Shown piece by piece: positions 14,325-21,852 of a DNA stretch of 36,411 nucleotides. The translations under genes were made by a program, and so were the position numbers. Positions within the stretch are counted from its first letter, which is position 1. The number at the start of each line of letters is the position of its first letter. The DNA comes from Caldilineaceae bacterium. Lineage in GTDB: Bacteria > Chloroflexota > Anaerolineae > Caldilineales > Caldilineaceae. The DNA lies in the NCBI GenBank assembly GCA_011523365.1, contig WTGY01000212.1, positions 1-36,411 on the forward strand. The letters are read 5' to 3'. The notes under the pieces were generated by a model. The model had not been told where the DNA came from and searched no databases. It saw only the letters and a program-made list of their open reading frames with translations.

Positions 14325-16040
14325 TTACTCCTCTACGCTCTCTCCTCGCCGTTCTGAGACGTCGCGCAACGCAGCTAGCATCGCCTCCTGCTCGTTCCAG
14401 GGGTGCTCCGTCTCCCCATAGCACATACTGCGTTCGTGACCTTTGCCAAAGGACGCCACGACATCGCCGGCACGTGCCGTCTCCACCCCGAATCGGATCG
14501 CCTCGGCCCGGTCGGGTACAATCGTGTAGTAGGGCGAGGAGCCCGCCGGCTCGCCTTCTTCCCCGGCCCCGTTTTCGACAACCTCCCGTACGCCCGCCGC
14601 GATCTCTCGGCTGATCTCCGCAAGATCTTCAGTCCGGGGGTCCTCCGCGGTGATGATTGTAAAATCCGCCAGCCGCCCGCTGACCTGGCCCATCAACCGC
14701 CGCTTGCCCCGGTCCCGCAGACCCGCGCAGCCGAATATGGCGATCAGTCTGCCGCCGTCCTTAGCAACAAGCGGACGCAACGTCTCCAGCGCCCGCTCCA
14801 GGCTGGCCGGCGAATGGGCAAAGTCCACCACGGCCAGAAACGCCTGCCCGCAGTCCATGCGCTGCATACGCCCCAAAACCGCCTGGAGGGAGGCAACGCC
14901 CTCCCGGACTTGATCGGGCGCTATGCCCAGCCCAAGCGCCGCAGCCGCCGCGCACAGTACGTTCGACACGTTGAACTCGCCAATCAGCCGCGTCTCCGTC
15001 GGCACCGTACCCCCCGGCCAGACCAGCTCAAATCTGGTGGCTTCGGGCAGATACTCGATCTGCCGGGCGTACACGTCGGCAGTCGGATCGGATACACTAT
15101 ATATATAGGATGTAACACCGGCTGCCCCGTTGCGCGCCCGCTCTTCAGCCAGGACATTTCGCAGAGGCTGGCAGCTGCTGTCATCCAAATTGAAAACTGC
15201 GACGCGGGGCACGCCCGGCTTGCGCTCGGAACGAAACAGGCTCCGGAATAGCCGGAACTTCGCCGCCCGGTACGCCTCGAACGAGCCGTGAATATCCAAG
15301 TGCTCATGCGTGATGTTCGTCAACGCAGCCACATCGTAATCGACCGCCGCCACCCGCTTCTGATCAATTCCGAAACTAGTGCTCTCGACCACCGCGTAAC
15401 CACAGCCCGCCGCACGCATCTGCGCCAGAAACGCCTGCACCGTCGGCGCATCCGGCGTCGTCACGTGCAGCCCGGTCTCCTGTTCAACGCCGGCAATACG
15501 CGCGCCGACCGTTGTGACGACGCCCACATCCGCACTGCGGCTCAGAATCGCCTCCAGCAGCGCGCACGTCGTCGTCTTGCCATCGGTACCTGTCACCCCG
15601 ATGACTGTCTGGCCGCGGCTGGGAAAACCGTAAAGGGCCGCGCTCAGCCAGGCCAGGGCCTCCCGGCTATCGGCTACCTGTATATAAGGTGTATCCGCGG
15701 ACTGCGGCCACCAGTCCAGTTCTTCCAGCCGCGTCAGAGGGTGGCTGCCGGCAACAGCCGCTGCCCCAGCAGCAACGGCCTGTGGAATGAAGCGGTGACC
15801 GTCCTGCTGCAAGCCCTCGACCGCGACAAACAGCGTATCCCCGCCCACCTCCCGGCTGTCCTCGCTGATGCCGCCCACCGCAACGTCCGGCACCGCCTCC
15901 TTACCGTGGACCAGCAGACCGTCCGGCAACTGCGCAAGAAGAACTGCCAGCGCTTGCCCGCCCGCAATCTCCGGTGGTGGCATCCCGCTCGCGGCGGCTC
16001 CGGCTTCAGTTTTGGGGTTCTTTGGAGCACTTGCCGTCAT
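14325..16040 (-). CDS. murE: MurE-type UDP-MurNAc-tripeptide ligase
   Basis: 571-aa Mur ligase: an N-terminal UDP-substrate domain with DSREVGGDTLFVAVEG (61-76), a central ATPase with GTDGKTTT (151-158), the STS...TNITHEHLDIHG block (220-252), a Lys that would be carbamylated (K261), and a C-terminal domain with FGCAGLRDRGKRRLM (436-450). MurE adds the third amino acid of the cell-wall stem peptide in the cytoplasm. The amino-acid-selecting motif, DNPR in meso-diaminopimelate enzymes, reads EDPR (466-469): the Arg is kept but the Asn position is Asp. The start ATG overlaps the stop of the propeller gene (ATGA), implying coupling. No other mur genes are nearby. Confidence 0.85.
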   Translation of the reverse strand: MTASAPKNPKTEAGAAASGMPPPEIAGGQALAVLLAQLPDGLLVHGKEAVPDVAVGGISEDSREVGGDTLFVAVEGLQQDGHRFIPQAVAAGAAAVAGSHPLTRLEELDWWPQSADTPYIQVADSREALAWLSAALYGFPSRGQTVIGVTGTDGKTTTCALLEAILSRSADVGVVTTVGARIAGVEQETGLHVTTPDAPTVQAFLAQMRAAGCGYAVVESTSFGIDQKRVAAVDYDVAALTNITHEHLDIHGSFEAYRAAKFRLFRSLFRSERKPGVPRVAVFNLDDSSCQPLRNVLAEERARNGAAGVTSYIYSVSDPTADVYARQIEYLPEATRFELVWPGGTVPTETRLIGEFNVSNVLCAAAAALGLGIAPDQVREGVASLQAVLGRMQRMDCGQAFLAVVDFAHSPASLERALETLRPLVAKDGGRLIAIFGCAGLRDRGKRRLMGQVSGRLADFTIITAEDPRTEDLAEISREIAAGVREVVENGAGEEGEPAGSSPYYTIVPDRAEAIRFGVETARAGDVVASFGKGHERSMCYGETEHPWNEQEAMLAALRDVSERRGESVEE

Positions 16041-17878
16041 AGCTCCTCGGTTCCGGAGCCTCCATCCCGAGCTACCGAAATGCCGGCAACCACAATCAGG
16101 AGGAAAAAGACCGCAGCGCCGCCTATCCAGATAGGCGGAATCTGCGCCAGCCTCTCGTTGACGTTACCCAAGCTCACAGAGGTCGCTGTCGCCGTCGGCT
16201 GCGCACCGCCCTCCGGTGGGGTCGGCGTACTTGTCGGAGTGTCGTCAGACGGAGGTACGGGCGGCGGTGTTTCGGCAACGGCGGTCGACGCAGGGCGTGT
16301 CGAAGCCGGTGAATCCGCTGCGGGCTGGTCTGCGGGCCCATTCGGGTCCGGGGTCGGGACCGGCGTACATTCGACGGGCGGCATATCTGCCGGCAAATTC
16401 GGATCTGGCGTCGCCGTCACTGTGCCGGTGGCTGTCGGCGTCCCTATCGGCGCATTCGGATCCGGCGTCGCCGTCACCGTGCTCGTGGCCGCTGGCGTCT
16501 CAATGGGATGATGCAGTGCGACAGGCAAACACTCCACAGTGGGCGTGGGGGTTGGCGCATCGGGATCCGGCGTCGCCGTCGCCGTATCGGTGGCTGTTGG
16601 CGTAGCCGTAGGCAAATTCGGATCCGGCGTAACGGTCGCCGTAGCTGTAGAAGTCGGCGTCTCTGTCGGCGCGCCCGGGTCGGGCGTTGCCGTGACCGTC
16701 GGCGTCGCCGTCGGTGTGGACGTGTCGGACGGAGGCAGCGTTTCCGTCGGCGTTGGCGTCGGCACCCTGGAAAGCTCGGCCGGATTGAGCGGCGTTATCT
16801 GCGCCGACGACAAAAAACTGTCGCCGCTGTCCAGCGTTCGCAGCACGCCGTCCTGCTCGGTCCCTGCGTAGGTGACGCCGACGAAGGTCGCAGAAGTGGC
16901 CAGCCGGAAAACCGGATTGGTGTAGGCGGCGCCGTTGACCGCCACCCGCGTCCAGTCCGGTACGCTCTGGGTCCAGAGCCCGACATTGGTCCCGACTATG
17001 ACCTTCTGCCCGCTGACCGTCACGTCGTAGATGACAACCCCCGCCGGGAAAGAAGGATCCTGCACCCAATTGTAACCGTCGTCGCTCAGATACAGGCCTG
17101 AAGCAAACGTACCCACATACAGACGGCCATCCAGAATCGTCATCCCACGCGCGATGATGCCCGCCGGCAGGTCCACCCGCTCCCAGTACCCGGCATCCCG
17201 CGTCAGACGCCACACGCCGTCGTGGGTCCCGGCATACAGCGCGCCGTCCTTGTCGACAAAGGCGCGCACGCGCAGGGCGCTCCCTGTCAAACCCTCGCCG
17301 TACCACGCCCAGCTCAGGCCGCCGTCACTGCTGCGCACCACACCGTCGTAGCGTGTACCGGCATAGAAAACGGTCAACCCATCTTCGACGCGCGTAAAGA
17401 GCCGGCCAATACCGCTGTTCGGCGTGAGCACCTGGTTGATCGAGGACTCCTGCCGCCAGCTCAGGCCCCCGTCTTCGCTTATGAACAGATTGCCTACCCC
17501 GCCGTCCGCAGCCAGAACGCGGTTTGCGTCCTGCGGGTCGAAACGAATAGAGGCGACAGACGTATCAGCCGGCAACTCAACGTCTGCCCGCGTCCACGTG
17601 TGCCCCCCGTCCGTGCTGCGATAGATCCCCGCCGGCACCGGCACGTTCAGCGTACCGGCAATAACCACGCTGGCATCATCCGGTGAAACATCCAATCCAA
17701 TAATACTGTTCGAGAACGGAACAAAGCCGGACTGGGCAAAAACCTGGCCGCCGGCCGCAACAGACAGGACTGCCAAAGCAACCAGCATCGGCCACAGCCG
17801 CCTCACTGACACCGGAGGCGGGAACGCCCTTTCTTTGCGCCCTCTGAAGCGCATGTCTTGCTGGAAACCAGCCCGCAT
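16037..17878 (-). CDS. secreted Asp-box beta-propeller on a Thr/Pro stalk with C-terminal anchor
   Basis: 613 aa. A signal peptide (hydrophobic 30-47, cleavage near VFA48) leads to a propeller of about 320 residues with Asp-box repeats (STDGGHTW, SEDGGLSW, SSDGGLSW, SDDGYNW), as in sortilin/Ycf48-like and sialidase-type folds; no catalytic set is seen. Residues ~370-540 are a Thr/Pro/Asp stalk of 19-residue units. A single membrane helix follows (~582-602), then a short cytosolic tail. It should sit on the outside of the cell membrane, the propeller held out by the stalk. ATG 17878 follows GGAGG by 4 nt. Its stop overlaps the murE start. A strong promoter lies 39-66 nt upstream. Confidence 0.75.
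   Translation of the reverse strand: MRAGFQQDMRFRGRKERAFPPPVSVRRLWPMLVALAVLSVAAGGQVFAQSGFVPFSNSIIGLDVSPDDASVVIAGTLNVPVPAGIYRSTDGGHTWTRADVELPADTSVASIRFDPQDANRVLAADGGVGNLFISEDGGLSWRQESSINQVLTPNSGIGRLFTRVEDGLTVFYAGTRYDGVVRSSDGGLSWAWYGEGLTGSALRVRAFVDKDGALYAGTHDGVWRLTRDAGYWERVDLPAGIIARGMTILDGRLYVGTFASGLYLSDDGYNWVQDPSFPAGVVIYDVTVSGQKVIVGTNVGLWTQSVPDWTRVAVNGAAYTNPVFRLATSATFVGVTYAGTEQDGVLRTLDSGDSFLSSAQITPLNPAELSRVPTPTPTETLPPSDTSTPTATPTVTATPDPGAPTETPTSTATATVTPDPNLPTATPTATDTATATPDPDAPTPTPTVECLPVALHHPIETPAATSTVTATPDPNAPIGTPTATGTVTATPDPNLPADMPPVECTPVPTPDPNGPADQPAADSPASTRPASTAVAETPPPVPPSDDTPTSTPTPPEGGAQPTATATSVSLGNVNERLAQIPPIWIGGAAVFFLLIVVAGISVARDGGSGTEEL
16340..16730 (-). repeat. 57-bp tandem repeats encoding 19-aa stalk units
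   Basis: The phase-marking ATTCGGATCCGG-type segment recurs at 16340, 16397, 16454, 16559, 16616 and 16673: steps of 57 bp with one of 105 (57 plus 48). Each unit encodes TPDPxxP followed by 12 Thr/Pro/Ala-rich residues. The unit before the 48-bp insert and the one at 16340-16397 share a VEC(L/T)PV segment, so units have been copied out of order. Length variation between strains is likely. Confidence 0.85.
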
Positions 17879-17916
17879 AGATCCTCCAAAAGGGGAACCG
17901 GAGAGGAAGTGAAAGA

Positions 17917-17944
17917 ATTATACGTCAGACAAACCGTGGTACAA
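17917..17944 (-). promoter_or_regulatory. sigma70-type promoter of the propeller-murE operon
   Basis: On the minus strand TTGTAC (17944-17939), 16-nt spacer, perfect TATAAT (17922-17917), about 38 nt before the ATG. The MITE-like element begins 19 bp upstream of the -35. Confidence 0.7.
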
Positions 17945-17953
17945 AAGCTCCCG

Positions 17954-18386
17954 TTTCATTTCGGGTGCATCCCAAAGTGGTCGTGAGCTAATGCAGTCCT
18001 CTGGCCGGGACCAAACCATGGCCACGCCGCGACCATTTCTGAGGCAGCCAGAGCGCCGTCTCTGACCACTGACTACTGACCACTGCTTTTCTGGGCGGTC
18101 GGCCGCAAGCGGCCTCCCTTGTGCGGGGGCTCCGCCCCCGCAACGCCCCCTCTCCTACAACACGCCTCGTCGACCGGGTGTCGATATTGGTGACGGGTGC
18201 CAATCGAAAGTGCCTAGCCAGACCACGTCCCGCAAGTCCTCCGCAGACAACACTGCGGCACTCTCTCCTCGCCCGCGTTCCTGCCCTGCGTTTCTCCAAA
18301 AGCCCGTAATCGATTTCAGCCACCGCTGGCATGGATTCCCCGCCAGACTGTTCCCACCCTAAAACTGGGATGCACCCTTTCATTTC
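17954..18386. mobile_element. 415-bp MITE-like element with 12-bp TIRs and 9-bp TSD
   Basis: GGGTGCATCCCA (17963-17974) and its exact reverse complement TGGGATGCACCC (18366-18377) bound a 415-bp segment. Directly outside both ends is the same 9-bp word TTTCATTTC (17954-17962 and 18378-18386), as expected of a target-site duplication. No transposase gene is inside: the one long frame is antisense, crosses the right end and looks non-coding. The interior holds CTGACCACTG direct repeats and a double-hairpin repeat. Family is not assigned; 9-bp duplications occur in several IS groups. It fills most of the 695-bp gap between the divergent genes at 17878 and 18574; the remainder shows only the promoter above. 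Confidence 0.8.
18096..18144 (+). repeat. dispersed double-hairpin repeat, copy 1
   Basis: After CGGTC, GGCCGC (18101-18106) pairs with GCGGCC (18109-18114); after TCCCTTG, TGCGGGGGC (18122-18130) pairs with GCCCCCGCA (18134-18142). The same sequence recurs at 36362-36411 apart from the first hairpin. This copy lies inside the MITE-like element. Confidence 0.8.
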
Positions 18387-18573
18387 AGCCGTGCTCTGCA
18401 TAAAAAAGCCAGTCGAGGCCCCATCCATTTCCCGCCCTGAACCGCCGGCTTTGTGGACTTTGCCCGCTTACAGGTTATCATGAATTTCCCTATCCTTGTG
18501 CATAGCAGTCCGCTGTCGGCTCGCCTGACCGGGCGGACAGCCAGTGCAACGCAACCCGTCAAAGGAGAAAGAG

Positions 18574-20481
18574 ATGCAGAGCCCGGCACGGCGCGCAATC
18601 ATGATCGGCATGGACGGCGCCGCCATGGAACTGATAATCAATATGGTAAACGGGGGCCACATGCCCCATCTCGGTAAGATTATAGAACGAGGCGTGTACC
18701 GCCCCATGATCGGTGTGTTCCCGACCCTTACGCCGCCTGGCTGGACCGCCACCTCCACCGGCGCCTGGCCGGGAAACCACGGCGTCATGGACTTCAACAT
18801 CCGCAAGCTGGGCGCCCCACTCGATGAGACGGTCTGGGGCATCAACACCGATCTGTCCCGAGCCGAATACCTCTGGAACACCGTCGAGCGCGCCGGCGGT
18901 ACGCCCCTGCTGGTCAAGTGGGAAATGTCCTGGCCGCCCACCGTGGCCAGCGGCGTACAGGTGGAAGGAACAGGCCCCGGCGTCTCCAACCATCACCAGA
19001 TCGCCGGCTATCACCTCTTCGTCGCCGGCAAATGGCAGCGGCGCGCAATCGGCGGCCAGCGCGATCCCGAAACACTGGACCCCAGCGCCCTGCAGACCGG
19101 CTCCGACGTCGACCCCGTCGCCATCGAGGACGCCCAGAATTGGAACAGTTTGCCGCCTTCAAACCGTCCGCACAAAGAGGTCGATCTCACGATTCAACCC
19201 CTTGCGCGCGGCCGCGGCCCCATGTTGCGCGGCGATAAAGGTACGCCCAAGACCTTTCACGGCCTCATCTACGCATCCGCAGACAACGGCTACGACCGCG
19301 TGCGCATCTGCCGCTCACGCGACGGGGACACCGCGGTGACTGAACTGGGGATGGGCGATTGGAGCGACTGGTGGCTGGACCAGTTCGAAATCGACGATGA
19401 AGAGATCAGCGGCTACGTGCGCATGAAGCTGGTCAACCTCACCGCCGAAGCCGACGCCTTCGAGCTGTTCGTCCCCCAGATCTGGCCGAACAGTGGCTAC
19501 ACGATGCCGTTGGAAGTGGCCGGCGAAATCGACCAGCACGTGGGCAACTTCCTGCAGAATCCCGCCCGAGACGCCCTGGGCATCATGGACGATGACACCT
19601 ACTTCGAGTCCCTCGACTTCCACCACCAACGCCTCGCCGACGTCGCCGAATACCTCACCACCAGCCGCGACGACTGGACCATGCTCTTCATCGAAACGCA
19701 CGCCTCCGACTACACCAGCCACTTCTTCCTCGGCCAGGCCGAAGACTTCAGCGGCGCCGACATTGAGACCCAGCAGCGCTGCATCGACGGCGTCGTCCGC
19801 ACCTACAGCTCCATCGACGATATGATCGGCCGCGTCGCCGCCCTCGCCGGCGAGGATACGCTCATCTGTCTCGTCTCCGATCACGGCGGCACGCCCAACC
19901 AGTACCGCGCCATAGAGATCGACGAGGTGCTGGAAGAGGCAGGTTTCCTGGTCTATAAGGAAGAAAACGGCAAGCGGACGGTGGACTGGTCACGCACGCG
20001 CGCCGCCTCAGTAGGCTTGGTGCACGTGTTCATCAATCTGGAAGGCCGCGAGCCCGACGGAATCGTGTCGCCGGACGACTACAAAGATACCCAGCTGGAG
20101 ATCATCGCCGCGCTGCACGCCTACACCGACCCCGCAACCGGCCGCCACCCTTTCACCCTGGCCCTTACGCGCGAGGATGCCGAAATGGTCAATCTCTGGG
20201 GTGAAACAACTGGAGACGTGGTCTACGCCCTGCGGCCGGAGTTCGACGGCGCACACGGCAAGCAGCTGCCCTCAGTCAGCTTCGGCATCGCAGGACAGCA
20301 CTGCACCTTCGTCCTGGCCGGGCCCGGCGTCAAGGAAGGGCTCGCGCTGCAGGGACAGGTGCGGGTGGTCGATGTCGCCCCAACACTATGCTACCTGCTG
20401 GGGTTGCCCATGCCGCGCAACGTCGAAGGCGGGGTCGTATACGAGGCACTCACCGATCCCGACTGGCACCTCAAGAAATGA
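18574..20481 (+). CDS. alkaline-phosphatase-superfamily phosphodiesterase (nucleotide pyrophosphatase type)
   Basis: 635 aa. The two-metal active site of type I phosphodiesterases/nucleotide pyrophosphatases is visible: D14 in GMDG, the candidate nucleophile T53 in PTLTPPGW, a TGAWPGNHG block at 62-70, D379 and H383 in the ASDYTSH segment, D436-H437 in VSDHGG, and H576 in AGQH. It would hydrolyse a phosphodiester or phosphomonoester; substrate unknown. No signal peptide is seen, so it is probably cytoplasmic. The start at 18574 follows GGAG by 6 nt; the in-frame ATG ten codons earlier has no ribosome site. Stands alone, facing a convergent unknown gene across a hairpin. Confidence 0.85.
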   Translation: MQSPARRAIMIGMDGAAMELIINMVNGGHMPHLGKIIERGVYRPMIGVFPTLTPPGWTATSTGAWPGNHGVMDFNIRKLGAPLDETVWGINTDLSRAEYLWNTVERAGGTPLLVKWEMSWPPTVASGVQVEGTGPGVSNHHQIAGYHLFVAGKWQRRAIGGQRDPETLDPSALQTGSDVDPVAIEDAQNWNSLPPSNRPHKEVDLTIQPLARGRGPMLRGDKGTPKTFHGLIYASADNGYDRVRICRSRDGDTAVTELGMGDWSDWWLDQFEIDDEEISGYVRMKLVNLTAEADAFELFVPQIWPNSGYTMPLEVAGEIDQHVGNFLQNPARDALGIMDDDTYFESLDFHHQRLADVAEYLTTSRDDWTMLFIETHASDYTSHFFLGQAEDFSGADIETQQRCIDGVVRTYSSIDDMIGRVAALAGEDTLICLVSDHGGTPNQYRAIEIDEVLEEAGFLVYKEENGKRTVDWSRTRAASVGLVHVFINLEGREPDGIVSPDDYKDTQLEIIAALHAYTDPATGRHPFTLALTREDAEMVNLWGETTGDVVYALRPEFDGAHGKQLPSVSFGIAGQHCTFVLAGPGVKEGLALQGQVRVVDVAPTLCYLLGLPMPRNVEGGVVYEALTDPDWHLKK

Positions 20482-20490
20482 AGCAACTCT

Positions 20491-20527
20491 GGGGAGGAGG
20501 GTGTCCGGTATGCCTACCCTTCTCCCC
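20491..20527. terminator. hairpin between convergent genes
   Basis: GGGGAGGAGGGT (20491-20502) and ACCCTTCTCCCC (20516-20527) form a 12-bp stem with one G-T pair and a 13-nt loop, 10 nt after one stop codon and 9 nt before the other. No T run on either strand, so termination efficiency is uncertain. Confidence 0.5.
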
Positions 20528-20535
20528 ACCCCGTC

Positions 20536-20934
20536 TTAGTAGTCCCCTTCGTCAATCTCACCTGCCGGCATCTCAATGTCCACGACCTCGCCCTGATCGT
20601 CGATGATCACGCGAAAACCCATCATCCCCAGCCACTGCCGCGACTGCTCGGGAATCGCCTGTCCCACCGCCTGATCGATATTGTCGATCGAGGACTCCAC
20701 CGCCGCCTTGGTGAAGATGTCGTCCTTGCCCATCAGATCCATCATGCCGCTCACGGCCAGTTCCCGGTGCTGGTCCACCTGGCCCTTCAGAAACTCAAGC
20801 ACCTGCTGGTCCACCAGCGCGGCGTCGATGTGGCGCAGAAAGCCGTCCTCGTCGACAACATAGCAGGCGCGCTCCCCCACATGTCTCACCTGCGCCGCAC
20901 TACGGCGTTCATCGAATACAAGCCCCTCAAACAT
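20536..20934 (-). CDS. 132-aa conserved hypothetical protein
   Basis: Product begins MFEGLVFDERRSAAQVRHVG, then ACYVVDEDGFLRHIDAALVD, a helical central part, and an acidic C-terminus with FRVIIDDQGEVVDIEMP. I do not recognise a family. The YVVDEDGFLRHID strand-turn-helix start and the absence of a signal peptide suggest a small cytoplasmic protein. No good ribosome site precedes ATG 20934; the frame is open to a TTG at 20967, so the start is uncertain. Convergent with the phosphodiesterase gene. Confidence 0.55.
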   Translation of the reverse strand: MFEGLVFDERRSAAQVRHVGERACYVVDEDGFLRHIDAALVDQQVLEFLKGQVDQHRELAVSGMMDLMGKDDIFTKAAVESSIDNIDQAVGQAIPEQSRQWLGMMGFRVIIDDQGEVVDIEMPAGEIDEGDY

Positions 20935-21072
20935 CGCCGAATTTGCCAAGGTACGCTCCGATTTCAATTCTCAGAATCCCTCTGTTGCGCCGGCTGAATT
21001 CCTGAGGAATGGCGTCTGCCCCATCTGTCAGCTTCTACGCCGCGGCAGGCAACAAAGTTTCTCCGCCAACCT

Positions 21073-21852
21073 CTACATCAACGCAGCACGGCTCTCGAGA
21101 AACTCCCGGCTGCGGCGCACACTGGCGACCGGCTCTTTGGGCAAATCGTGTTCAACAATGTAACACGTGGCGCCCGCCGCGCGGCAGGCCGGAATAAGCG
21201 CGTCCCAGTCCAGCCTGCCGTAACCTACGTCGGCCAGGCCCATCTGGTCCTCGTTCTCCCCCGCCGGCGCCAAATCTTTGGCATGGATGTACGGACAGCG
21301 CCCCGCATACTTCCCTACCAACTCCTGCGGCTCGGCGTCGCCGTCCGTGATCCAGGCCAGGTCCGGCTCCCAGAATAGATTCTCCGGTTCCGCATTCCCC
21401 AGCACCAGGTCGATCGCCCTCACGCCGTCGAACGCCTCCATCTCAAAGGCATGGTTATGATAGCCCAGCCGCATCCCCTCCGCCCGGCAACGCACGCCCA
21501 ATTCATTGAGCGTCTGCCCGAATGCCCGCCACGTATCTGCCTCCGCCGCCTGCCGCACCTCAGGATCAGGCATGGGGATGATTAGACGGTCATTCCCAAT
21601 GGCCCGGTGAAACTCAACCGTGCCGGCGAAATCCTCGGCCAGTGCCTGGTAGGGAACGTGAGCCGACACCGCCCGCAAGCCGTGCCGGTCCAATACCGCC
21701 TTCGCTTCCTCGCCGCTGTGATCGGGCAGAAAAATCAGTTCCACCTCCTTATATCCGGCCGCGGCCGCCGCCGCCGCGACCTCATCAAAGCTGTCCGAAA
21801 GGTGACGCAGGCTATATAGTTGTACGGCGATAATTGCCTTTTCGTTGCTCAT
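21073..21852 (-). CDS. sugar phosphate isomerase/epimerase (xylose-isomerase-like barrel)
   Basis: 259-aa TIM-barrel protein of the AP-endonuclease-2/xylose-isomerase-like superfamily. Metal and substrate residues are in place: H65 in SAHVP, H132 and H134 in GYHNHAFE, D164 in EPDLAW, H190 in HAKD, and E234-H235-D236 in VEHD. It likely isomerises or epimerises a sugar or inositol-type compound. ATG 21852 shares one base with the recD2 stop (TGATG) and follows GGGGAG by 8 nt; the TTG just upstream is less likely. Coupling to a helicase gene is unexpected and is probably positional. Confidence 0.85.
   Translation of the reverse strand: MSNEKAIIAVQLYSLRHLSDSFDEVAAAAAAAGYKEVELIFLPDHSGEEAKAVLDRHGLRAVSAHVPYQALAEDFAGTVEFHRAIGNDRLIIPMPDPEVRQAAEADTWRAFGQTLNELGVRCRAEGMRLGYHNHAFEMEAFDGVRAIDLVLGNAEPENLFWEPDLAWITDGDAEPQELVGKYAGRCPYIHAKDLAPAGENEDQMGLADVGYGRLDWDALIPACRAAGATCYIVEHDLPKEPVASVRRSREFLESRAALM

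Noticed and set aside
14329..14350. Similarity of the murE 3' end to the pyrimidine-rich tract at 36336-36357
   Set aside because: About 22 bp of CTCTCTCC-type low-complexity sequence with one mismatch; in murE it encodes the Glu-rich C-terminus, so chance similarity is likely.
15288..16511. 407-aa plus-strand frame
   Set aside because: Antisense to murE and the stalk repeats; the Gly/Val repeats at its end are the complement of the 57-bp coding repeat.
17988..18428. 146-aa minus-strand frame across the MITE-like element
   Set aside because: Crosses the right terminal repeat and target duplication, Arg-rich without domain character, so not a transposase of the element.
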